From contig JAJQJQ010000011.1 in the NCBI GenBank assembly GCA_028622995.1, forward strand, positions 2,232,001 through 2,296,000: a DNA stretch of 64,000 nucleotides, written 5' to 3'. This stretch comes from Panagrolaimus kolymaensis (lineage: Eukaryota > Nematoda > Chromadorea > Rhabditida > Panagrolaimidae). The stretch's first letter is position 1; each line of letters starts with the position of its first letter. The notes under the pieces are model-generated. The model was not told the origin of the DNA and made no database searches. It saw only the letters and a program-made list of their open reading frames with translations. The position numbers and the translations under genes were made by a program. Shown here piece after piece: positions 48,401-60,400 of this stretch.

Positions 48401-51400
48401 TTTCAGGCGACCAAAAATTGCAAGCGAAAAGAAAGTAATTAATTATGAAAAAGTTGGTTAGCAAATTTTATTTAAATTTGTTTATGAATTTTTTTGTGGT
48501 TTGGTTTTAAAAACTACAAGATTTTTGATGTTTTTCTACGAAAATTGAGGGCATTAATTTTCTTAGAAAAAAGCATGACTAAAATGTTATTGAGCTGAAG
48601 AAAATAAAAACTTTAAAACATTAAAAGTTTTCCAAGCATTTGTGTAATTAATTTTCTGAATCATCTAATGGAGAAAGAAATGTAAGCCATTCTTGACAAG
48701 GAAATTGTGTGTTAGTCTTTTTTTTCATTTGCTAAGCCTTTGTGTTGTTGCTAAAAATAAAACACAAAATACCTTAGACTTTTAAGATTTTTTTAAGATG
48801 CATTTATTATTCTTACGCCCGTTGTTTAAAATAATTTGCAGAAATGTGTTTCTTTAAAATAATATTTTTTTCATCTGTTTTAAAATTTGTACCATTCTTT
48901 ATTTATTACGGTAGGAAAAAAAAGAGAGTAAAGTCCAGGAAAGCAATAAATTTGTGGGTGAAGCGGCACAAATAATACCCATTAGTTGAAGAGACTTACT
49001 CATATTCCCATTTTTCTTTTTTTCTCCATCTAATAAAACCACACATTAACTTACTCATTTTTTTCCTGCGTTTTTCAATAAAAAAATAATAATAAATTCT
49101 AGAATGGGGTTTATTTTATTTTTTTGTGATGATGAGTAATAAAATTGTGGGTTAATAATATCAGCTGTCAAGAAAAACTTTTTCCTTTCTGCAATTATTT
49201 TAATTTTTTTTATAACATTCCCTTGCTTTCCGCCATTTTTTAATGCTATGGTTTTAGTTTTCTTGCGCGTTAAAATTTAAGAAAAAATATAGTCATACCA
49301 GACAGCAACAGGCAGTGTTGCCTAGGACTTTTAAATACATTGGCATATTAATTAATCTGTATTAGCTGTTTTTTATAATCAATAGTCTCTCAGTAGACAC
49401 AAATGAGTAACAAAATGTCGAAAATTGCGTGTTTTTAAATGAGTAAATAAAAAAGCCTTTGAACAAAAAATATTGAGTAATTTTTTTTAGTCACATTAAA
49501 AAAAAAGAACAGCAATGAAAGCAAATGCCTTTAAATTACAGTAATTTTGAGAAATTAAAAAACATTCCCGTTTTCACAAAAATTATTAATGCATGACAAA
49601 AAAATTTAAGATATGTTTTTTTTTTTAAACCAAAGCGTAGAATTAGGTGGCTGTATTTTGGATGTACATATTTCCTGTTTAGTTGCGCTGGCATGCAATA
49701 AAATTAAATTTTACTTCCGGCAAAAAATACTATTTTAAATAAATTTCAGCATTCGTTCGTTTATGAAAAAAGTGGAAGGATATATTTTTCTTAGAAAATG
49801 AAGAAAAAGCTGTAGGCAATTTTTGGTAGCAAAAAAACAACACAGGGATTAATTAAAGAGCATGTTAATGTTAAACTTATTAATTTCAAAAACACAGTGA
49901 AACGAAAGCATGGACCTTCTCGATACGAATTTCTTAAAATTTAAGACTTTTGATTTGGTTGTGGGTTTTATTTTTGGGGATAAAGGCTTTATTTTTTTCA
50001 AGCTGATAAGATTCTTAATGTTACGGTAAAACAACCAACGATTATGTATGATACATTGTTTAGCCTCTTTATCGACCTTTGGTTGCTTTTTTATGTGTTC
50101 AAGAAACACACAAATTTTACAGCCAAATTTGTATTATCATTTTTTTCAAGACCCCTAAATCACCTCGTTTCCATTTATTTAACCATTGGTTTCTAAAAAA
50201 TTTTAAAAAATAATATACAATCATTTTAAAATTTAATTTTGTTATTTTCAGCTTTGTTGTGAAAAGTTAGTAAATCAACTGCTTGAAAATATCGAAGAAA
50301 AATTAGCTTTACCGAGCTTCGACGGTATTAATGTTGTAATATATGCAGGTGATGAGCATACTCGTCGATTAGTAAATCATCGAAATCCAACACCAAAATT
50401 CCGTTTGGCTTGTTCTCAAGGCTTAATTGGAAATAATAATATTTGTGACGATAAAGAAGAAAATTGTTCAAGTTCAGAAAAGTGTGCTCGAATCCTTTTT
50501 GATCGACTTCGATGTTCATCGAGATTGAGATGCAAAAAAGTAATGCTACTTAAAGGTTAGTTTTTCATTTTCTTGCTTGAATTGTCCATTTATTGACCAC
50601 CATACATAACTTTTATCCTATGTTGTCCTTTGCTAGGTTTTTAAAGAAAACCGGCAGAAAAAAAGAGCGGCCAACGCCTAATTATAAAATTTGTTGTCAT
50701 TTTCCCAAAAACATCCCTTAATTTTTTTTCTTTGTTTTTTCCAATTTTCTAAAAAAAATCCACCCAAAAACAATTGATTCTTAATTAAATAATTATATCG
50801 TCTTTTCTATTTCATTGTCATAGATCCTTCTTCTTCTTCTTCCCCAAATTTGATTTAACAGCAATTAATTTTTTACGTCACACAATTAAATAGCGAGGAT
50901 GGAATGTTATTTGTAGGCGGCAGCAATGTGGCAACAGCATCAACAAGAAAATTGTTTTTGTTGTTACTGCCCAAAAATGAACGCCATCAACACCATCGCC
51001 ACCGCCAACTGCTGACCTCCACCTTTTTTTTCTCGCTCCTCTTCTTTTACTTTTCTTTAAGTTGTTTTTTTCTACGTCATAACATTACACTCACACACAT
51101 GTTAAGATTCTTGGTTTTCTTTTGTACAAAAACACAATCACAAAAAAATCAATCATCATCGAAAAAATTCAAACAAAGGTTAAACCCTTGAAATAAAAAA
51201 ATGTATTATGCATTTTTTTCGTTTAGTTTTTTTTATATTTACATAAAAATGAGCAACAACAAAATTAATCAAATGAGAGTAGTTTGTATTATCAAAAAAT
51301 TGTTTTTATTAATTTAAGACCAAATACAAAAAAACGTAGTTTCTTTATGGTTTTTTGTTGTGAAAACTTTCTTAGTAATTAGGTTGTTGCTTTACATCGA

Positions 51401-54400
51401 AAACTCAAGTTTTCATTTTTAGAGAAAATAAGTTGAGATAGTTTTCTAAAAACATAAAAACACATATTTTTAATATTTTTTAATAAGCAGCCTTTATAAA
51501 ATAATAGACTATTTACGTGACTTTCAAAATCACATGTCACACAGCAAAAACAAAACTCATGATTGAGATGATTACACGAATTTTTGTATAAACCGCCATT
51601 AGGCTTATCATACTTATGAATTTCTTAAATTTTACACCTTCAATTTTAAATATTTAATCTTTGATGAAATCCACGAGACCCCGAATACGCTATAATGGAG
51701 TTCACGAGAGTCATCATCTAAATACTTTGTCTTATTGTTTCATTAACTTTAAACCCTTCATTCCTAATTTGTCTCTTTTCATTTTATACGACAAAAAAGT
51801 CCAAGAATAAATCCAAGTCATCAGACACACTACTGACAAATTAAAATGAAGAAAAAAAAAACATTACTCATGTATTTTTAATAAATCCCATGAAATATGA
51901 GTAAAGAATTTCCTTATGGTTTTTTTAAACGGTTTTTATTTGAATTTCAATTTCAAAGATTACATTCGTATGACAAAGTTTGAAATTAAAAAAGTAAAAT
52001 AAAATATGAATGAATCATTTATATCATGAGTGACAAATAAAAAAGCCATACTTTTTTGGTTTTTTTATTAGCTGAATCAGTCAGTCATATAGATAGATAA
52101 CTCTTTAAAAGGCATTATGGAAAATGAATCACAGAGGTCACTCAAAAAAAAAATCTTGGATTGGTATTGGTCATTCTTTCATTTTCTCTCTCGATGAATC
52201 ATCAACATCACAAAAAAATCCTTTTATTCATTTTTATGACTTTTTCATAATGCAAATAATAAGATGCATTAGTAATGACAGTAAAATTTTTATTTGGTAA
52301 TAACATCGGGTTTATAAATTTTCATGATAACTACTACGCTAATTTTGAAATAGTTTGTTTTAATTAATTTTCTGTAGATGACATTAGTGAGAAAAAAATT
52401 TAGCTTGAAATTCTAAAAATGAAAAGCTTTTTTGATAAAGTTTCCAAGACATACATACAGTATTTATGAAGAAAAAATCCTTGCTTTACATTTGTGGTTC
52501 ATGATTCTTTGGCATTCGATGATGATATTATTCTTTTTTTGTTTTTGTATTTTATTTTTAAAAAAAAATACGCAAAACCGGAAAGATGCTTCTACTGCCA
52601 GTTTTTGTTTTGTTTTTAAACAAAGCTTCTTACTTTTTCTCCTTCAAATGTGAATTCATATTTTTTGCTTATTCATTGTTTTTGCTTTTTTCGATCTCGA
52701 GATTGAGCTTTTTTTGATAATAATAATTTAATTCAATATAATATTGCTCACTAAAAACAAAAAAATAAAATCTATTATTTTTTTGGCTACAAAATTAATA
52801 GAATTTATTGAAAGAGTTTTTTTTATTCTTAGTAACTTTCTTTTTCTCATTCATTATCATAGATATAAAAAGCAGCAAAAAAACACGTATGTGTTGTTTG
52901 TAAATACCAGTGGATCCACATATCCTAATAGAATAAGAGAAAGCTTTCGGCCCGGCACTTCGTGCCGGACCTCAGCCTTCGTTCATTTTGTTGGGATTTG
53001 TGGTATATCGTGATAATATGGTGCTCTATCGAAATCCACCCAAAATTCCATCTGGTATATCGTGATAATATGGTGCTCTATCGAAATCCACCCAAAGATC
53101 CATCCACCCGAACCCATAACAGTTAAAAGATCCATCAAAATCCAACTGTAGATCCCCAAAGATCCATCCACCCGAAATCAACAAAGATCTATCCACCCAA
53201 GGATCCATTAAAATCGAACTAAAATAGTTAAAAGATCCATCAAAATTCACCCAAAACAGTTTAAAGATCCACGGAAAATAGTAATAGTCTCAGAAAATAT
53301 CAAATTTATGCAAATTTTTTCATTGATACCTCACCAAAACATTTTAAAAATTGTTAAAAAACATTTACAAATGATTCCTTAATGTTTTATAGATAAATGG
53401 TGTAAAAAAGTAGAAAATATGATAATTTTCCATATTTATGCATATTTTAAATGCTCAAAAATTTGCATAAATTATTTTAATAATATTCCCTTTCATTTCA
53501 TAGTTAAAAACATATTCAAATTATTTTTAATCACTTCTTCGGATTCGAACTTTCTTACTTTCTTGCTTTTGGCAGTCCCTGGCCTTCTCCATTGCGCCAA
53601 AGAGACAAAGGGAAAAGCGCAGGTTGCAAAAAAATTTTGCCGAAAGTTTTGAAGAAAAAAAATTGTACCTCCAAATATCAACATTCATAGACTTTTTTTT
53701 TTCCACAGAAGCTTTTATTGAAATTCTAAAAGGAAAATCAGATTCGCTATATATTGATACAGGTAATGTCCTAGTTTCAGCTATATTCCAATAGTTGGAA
53801 AAAAAGTTTTAGTCAAAAAACCTCATTTTTGGTCGAAAATTTTTTTATGCTAATTTTTGATAATTGTTGACTATATAATGATCCCCATACTCTACGGATT
53901 CAGAATCTGTGAAAAAAATTAGGTTATATGAAGTTGGAAAAAGCAGGAAGGAAAATAGGCTCTTACTTTTTTGTGTAAAGAGAATTCAAAGATTACACAA
54001 CAGGGACAAGAAAAAATTTATGCAATTTACTTTTATTAACAATGCATGGGTGTTTTGTTGTTTATTTTCTCTCTTTCTTTCTCAATGGCAACAGCGACTT
54101 AAGAATCTTTTATTTTAGCTTTTTCTTCTCCTTTGAACATTAATTTCCGTTGAGTCATAAAGCAAATGTAAAAAGCTAAAAACTCGAGCAAGTAACAGAG
54201 AGAGGGCAGAAGCATGAAGCATGGCAGTGCCACGGCGCCACTTTCATCTTTTTTTTTCTTAACCTCCCATTTTCTTCTCCTACGAAAAGCTGCCTGCCTT
54301 CTAAAAAAGGGTTGTAATCAGTTTTTTCCTTTCTGTGTTTTTAAGAATGACTCACTGGACATCACTTTTTTTATACTTTCAAAGCACAAAAAAGAAGTAA

Positions 54401-57400
54401 AGGCTTGGGCGTGGCTTGTCTCTGCCTGCTTTGAAAAGGAGCAAACGATGAATCAACAAAAAACACATTCAGTAAGAGTTAAGAGAAAGACATATTTTGT
54501 GCGCAGCAGCCATAGTAGTAGTTTTAAATACTAGGGCATTCTGTGTTATTTTTTTACTTCAAAGCCTTCTGCTGCTTCTCGTTCATTCATTCATTTATTT
54601 ATTTTCTGCTTCTTTCCGAGTTAACTTAAAATCTAATTAGGATAAAAGAAGTGAAAGAAAAGAATAAAAACTTTTATTTACACTTTTCAAAAGCTAAAAG
54701 TTTATTTTGAATGCTTCATTCAAGAATTTAAAACATTCAAAAACAAATATTTATTTGCCGCCCATTATTTATTTTTTTGTCTTTGATACTTCAATTTTGA
54801 TCTCTAATTGTTTTTTCTTCATAATTTTTTGATCTCAAAATAATAATATTATGATTGCCCAACAACGTCGTTCTCGACCATCCTTTGATGGAATTATGTT
54901 ACGAAGTGAGTAAATTTTTTTTTATCTATTACATTAGGATATTAACGATTTCATTTTATGAAAAAAATTGTTGTTACATTTTTTTATGTCTTCATAGAAA
55001 ATTTAATCATTTCGTTCTTTTTTTTATAATAATGCGCTTTTAATATGCGTGTCATTAAAGTGGATGTCTTTTGGGAGTAAAGTAATCGACTAGACAGTTA
55101 GTTGGTTATTACTTAAAAATTCATAACTATTTCTTTGTAGTTTACCAAAGTTTATTATTTTTTAATAATCATTGAGTGTACTTTCATACTCATTTCTCTT
55201 TTTTTCTCTTGCTTCTTTGAATTTCGTTGGGATAGAGAAAAAATGGAAATGACGCACCTTTCATTAAAAAATATGGAAAAAAGAAAGGGTTATTAAATTT
55301 TGATTTGATCAATGACAAAGCAAGCAGCATCCATCCATACCAAAGAAAAAAAAGAAACCGCAATGAGTCATTTTTTCTTTGCGACAGCCGTTATTTTTTT
55401 TCTTTTTTTTCCTTTCCCAAAACAAAAAAACAAAACGGAATCAATTTGTTCGATCATCGATAGAAAAAAAATGTGCAGCTGACAAGGAGAAGAATGCGAC
55501 CGGCGCTCGAATCATTTTTTTTTGCAGCGAGAAAAGAAAACATTGTCAAAGATTTTTTGGTGACTTAAAAAACGTGTAACAAATTATTTTCTCTTTCTAT
55601 TTTTTTTTTCAAGCGCTATGTGTGTTTGAAGAGAAAGCTGGTACTTATAGCATTTTTTCTTCACTCGCTTAGTTATTTATTATTTGAAACAAAAACATAA
55701 TCCTTTTCATTGAAAAATACCAATATTTGGTCATATTTTGTTTTAATTTGAAAAACATTTGCTCTTTCTAAAAAAAAACACAATTCCTCCGTTGTGTGTG
55801 TTATTGTTGTTATTGGAAAGCTCAGCTTTAAAATAACATGAACCCATTGCTTTCTTCTTCTTTTTTTCTCTGAAAAACATTAACAAAAGAAAGATTTTTG
55901 CAGTTCGGTCGCGTATGTGCTCGCGCATATTTTCTTTCATCTTCAATCAATTCCCTTTTTTGCAAAAGTTTTCATTTTCCATGAATGTTCAAAATTGGAC
56001 TTTCCTTTGAGCTATCTTTCTTGAGAATTTTCTCCTTCTCAAAAGTGCATACATATATTGTCATTGTCTTCTTCATTCGGCTTAATCCTTTCTTCATCAT
56101 AAAGACTTTCTCTGCGCACACTTTGCATACATACATGCGTATTTCTAAATTCCATGCATGCATGAGCTTCACTAACATTTATCGATTTTGCTCTTTTCAT
56201 GCTGGCTACAAAATATAATATTCCATCCAAAAAAAATTTCTAGATTTAAGACATACAAAAATTTCATAAACTCATGGCGACTTTTGAATAAACAACAAAA
56301 ATAGCATCTTTGTTGTGCGTTTTTACTTCTAAAATTAAAAAAAACAAAAACATAATAAAATTTCTTTGATAAATATTATCACTTTGTTTTTCTTCCACTT
56401 TGCTAAACTTTTTTTTCATTTAACTCAAAAGCAGAGCTGTCGGTGCACCGAAATTTCTTCGATTCGATTTTCGGTGCACCGAATCGAAATCAAAATTTCT
56501 TCGATTCGATTTTCGATTCGGTGGACCGAAAATCGAAGCTTCGATTTTCGATTCATTTCGGTGCACCGAAAATCGAAAAATCGAATCGAAAATCGAATCG
56601 AAATCGGATCGAAAATCGAAAAATCGACAGCTCTGCTCAAAAGTCAATCAGTCGTCTGACAAAACAACGTTTTTTGTTTTTTTGCTCAACTAAAAAGTGT
56701 GTTTAAATAGTCATTGAAAAAAGATCATAAAACAATTGATGATATTGATTTTCTTTTTTTTTATATTTCGACTACGGCTTTGCTTCTTTGGAGTGGTTGG
56801 TGACAACACACGAAAGAAGAAGAAATATCTGTGATTCATTTCTCTTTTTTCTATTAACATTTTTTATTTCTGCTGTTTTAACTAAAAATGTGTGTTAAAA
56901 GTGTTGAGTTATTTCATATTAAAATTGTTTGACGATCGATGAGGAAACAAAGTTTTACATTTGAGTTGAAAGATATAAAGTCATCATTGAGAAATAAATC
57001 GTGTGACATATTTCGATGCATTTAAAATATTAGTGCACAAGATTACTATGTAAAAAAACAAAAGGCTGTTCAGGAAAAAACTTTTAGACGGTTGAAGAGA
57101 TTAAATTTTAATTGATTTGGCTTTTAGACGGCTAATGAGATTAAATTTTTTTTATTGATTTCAATAAATTATTTTATATGTTACACTGAAACAAACAGCC
57201 GCAGCACCGTCTTCGATTTTTAACAGTAAAAAAATTTTTGGTCCGACAATTAGTTATATTTAAATTTTTTGCTTAAAATACCTTTTTTCAAACATGCTTT
57301 GTTTCAGAAAACAATAGAAAATTGGAAAAAAAAACTAAAAATTTTATTTTGTAATTGACCTTATAATTATTATTTTTTTCAATTTACACCAAAACATTTT

Positions 57401-60400
57401 TTACATCAAAAATCTTGCGAATATACGAGTTGCTTTTACATCTTATCTAATCAAGAATAAAACAAAATTTTTAATTTTTAACATTTTTAAAAAAATTTTT
57501 CAATATTAAATAGTTGGTAAAGAAGTTGGGTAATAACAATCGAAGACGGTGCTGCGGCTGTTTGTTTCAGTGTAACATATAAAATAATTTATTGAAATCA
57601 ATAAAAAAAATTTAATCTCATTAGCCGTCTAAAAGCCAAATCAATTAAAATTTAATCTCTTCAACCGTCTAAAAGTTTTTTCCTGAACAGCCTTTTGTTT
57701 TTTTACATAGTAATCTTGTGCACTAATCTCTTGAGCCGTCTGCAACAATAATTACTAGAAACTCCGCTGCCTCCGGTCGGCGATCTTACTTGTTTTATTG
57801 AAAAATACAAAATTGCCACTCGTATTAATGCCTATGTTTTAATAATTACTTTTCCAAAAAGTTATTGTATTGACTTTTATAAAAATTAAAACTTTTCCCG
57901 AACAATCTTATCACTCGTGTCTATTTTAATCACTTAATTTTCAATAATGAGATCCTAAAAATTGAAACATGTGTAAGCCTTTAAAACTTTTTTTTTGCAC
58001 GAATCAAAATAAACAATGAACTGAACCATTAAAAAAAAATTTATACCAGCTTGTGAAAAATTCGCAAAAAGTTAAGGTTATAGTCATCGAGCAAGCTTAC
58101 AATAGTTAAATCACTTAATTTGCGCAGCAAGCAAACCCATGTTTTGCTGATTTTTTATGTATATGAAAATTACCCAAATCATTTCATCGCGCTTGGAAAA
58201 CAAAATATAGTTTCATTCTAATTTATGCAAATTTTTTAGGTGAATTTCCTATTTTAATATAAAAGATTTCAAGATAAGATACAAAAAAACAGAGAGAAAA
58301 AGAATAATAATATGTATGGGAAAAAGCGAAGCCTAGTAGCCCTGGGACTGCGACCAAAAGTAATCGAAAACGAACGAACAATAAAAATTAATAAGAAGGA
58401 AATATTCAAGTTACTTTTCGATTAAACTCACCGAAAATAATAAAAAAAGTTCCCTATGTTTATTCTTTTCATAAACTAAACGTCAGCGTACTTTTAATTA
58501 AATTTTGCGTTTAGAATACCTAAAAGTTTTGTATGCTAATCCAATTAAATTTAGAAAAAAAAATATACGATCCAAAAGCTTAGTTAAAAAAAATTTCATT
58601 GAAAATCGTTAAAAATAATTTCGCTTTAATTTCATAATAAAGAAACTTAATATTCATAAAAAAAGTAAAATTTGTGAATATTTTATTAAAAATTTGCATA
58701 TTTTCTAATGAAAACATTATTAAAAATCATAAAAAATTATTTGGATATAATTGTCTCAATTCAATTAAAACAATTTATTAAAAAAAATTGTGGGGATTCG
58801 AACCTATGACAGAAATATCCAAACATCACCGCCTTCAACGCCTACGCCACACAGCAAATGTATAACAAGGAACTTTAGCCAATGATATTTTTACTCTAAA
58901 TCAAAATATTTAAATTTCCATAGCGGCATACATCTATTTTTATGTGATGTTTTTTAAAGTTAGCTTACTCATAGAGGTAATTGAGGGTGGAGAAAACGAT
59001 TTTTATAGCCAGAATATGCGTTAACTTTGCTGCAACGCTCAGCGGGACATTGTGAACTTTTAAAATGTTGTGATTAAGCACTTTTTTTCTATACTTCCTT
59101 CTATTTTTTTTAAAAATTCGTCAATGCGACGAAAAATTGACCCTAAAGAGCCCTCTAATATCAACATAATTACACGAAATAAAAAAAATCATAAATTTCG
59201 GTTAGCAGATCGGGCGTTCTCATTGCTAAAACAGCCGCACCCCTCGCTTCGCTCGGGGTGCGGCGGGATTGAATATAATATATAAGTTAACTTCCTATTG
59301 ACATTTTTGTATGTTTTTTGTTTCATATTGAATTGAATTGAATTGAATTCATTTGTTTTAAAAAAAAATAGAATCCTTTTTAAGCTCTCTTTTTTTCTTT
59401 CTTTTTCTCTTCCTTCATTTCTTGAGGCAGCAAGCAATTAAGATTCTATTGCAAAATTCTGCATTTGAAGCAAGCCCCACAATTAAGCCCTTAAAAATAA
59501 AAGCACACCACAACCATGAATGATGCAGAAAGCTAGCTAGCTGCTGCTGCATTTGACGCTTTTCTTTCTTTCCTTTTAAAATAAAAATTTATTTCTCGTG
59601 GATGTTTAATCCTTCTTTTTTTCGTGTTTAGTATTAGTAAAGCTTAAGGGGAAATGACGATGACTTTTATTTTCATGTTTTCTGAACCCAAAAAAAAAAA
59701 CAATGCATCATGACTTCTTCTTTTTTTAATGGCTCCCTAAGGGCATCCAATTATCCATCCAACATTTAATTTACGGTTAGTGTAGTTTATTAACATTGTT
59801 TTCGCTTGAGTATATCATACATAGATTTAAAATCAATAAAAAAGAAGAAGAAAAAGTAGTCAGCTTTTGAGCTCCAAAAAGTAAAGTGAAAACTCAGTAG
59901 TGAATCACGTTTTTTTTTCTTTTGCACCAGCTGACTGACTTTTTTTTTCTCGATAAATCAAAAAATGCTTTGCGTATTTTTTATATTTTAAATTTTTTTT
60001 CACTAAAGCGCTACAATTTTATTTTATTTTTTTGAAATGACTATGTTTTCTTTTTCCCCTTTTTTATTCACATGAGCAGTAGTAACAACAGAATAAAAAA
60101 AAATTGAGTCATTTTCTTTTTCCTCTTTCCGTCTTTTTTATATTTCTGGCCCGAAAAAAAAAATAAATATTCATCGATTTTATTTCTTTCAATGGCAACC
60201 GCCAAGGGAGAGAAAAGATGGAGGAGGAAGAATGGTGGCAATGCCATTTTTGGTTTATTTTTAAAAGAATGAGAAAAAAAAGAGAAGAAGATGAAAACAA
60301 TGTTTTTGGCAACAACCACGACGCTATTATGCTGCCGCCGCTACACGCACTCGCAAGCAAACAATTTTTTTTGAAAAACCCTCTCTTCGCAATCATTTTT

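Noticed and set aside
54214..54534. 106-codon ORF in vhp-1 intron 2
   Set aside because: No domain, no splice context and homopolymer-rich.
56366..56706. Arg/Ser/Phe-rich ORFs on both strands
   Set aside because: They are translations of the TCGAAAAT repeat inside the hAT-like MITE.
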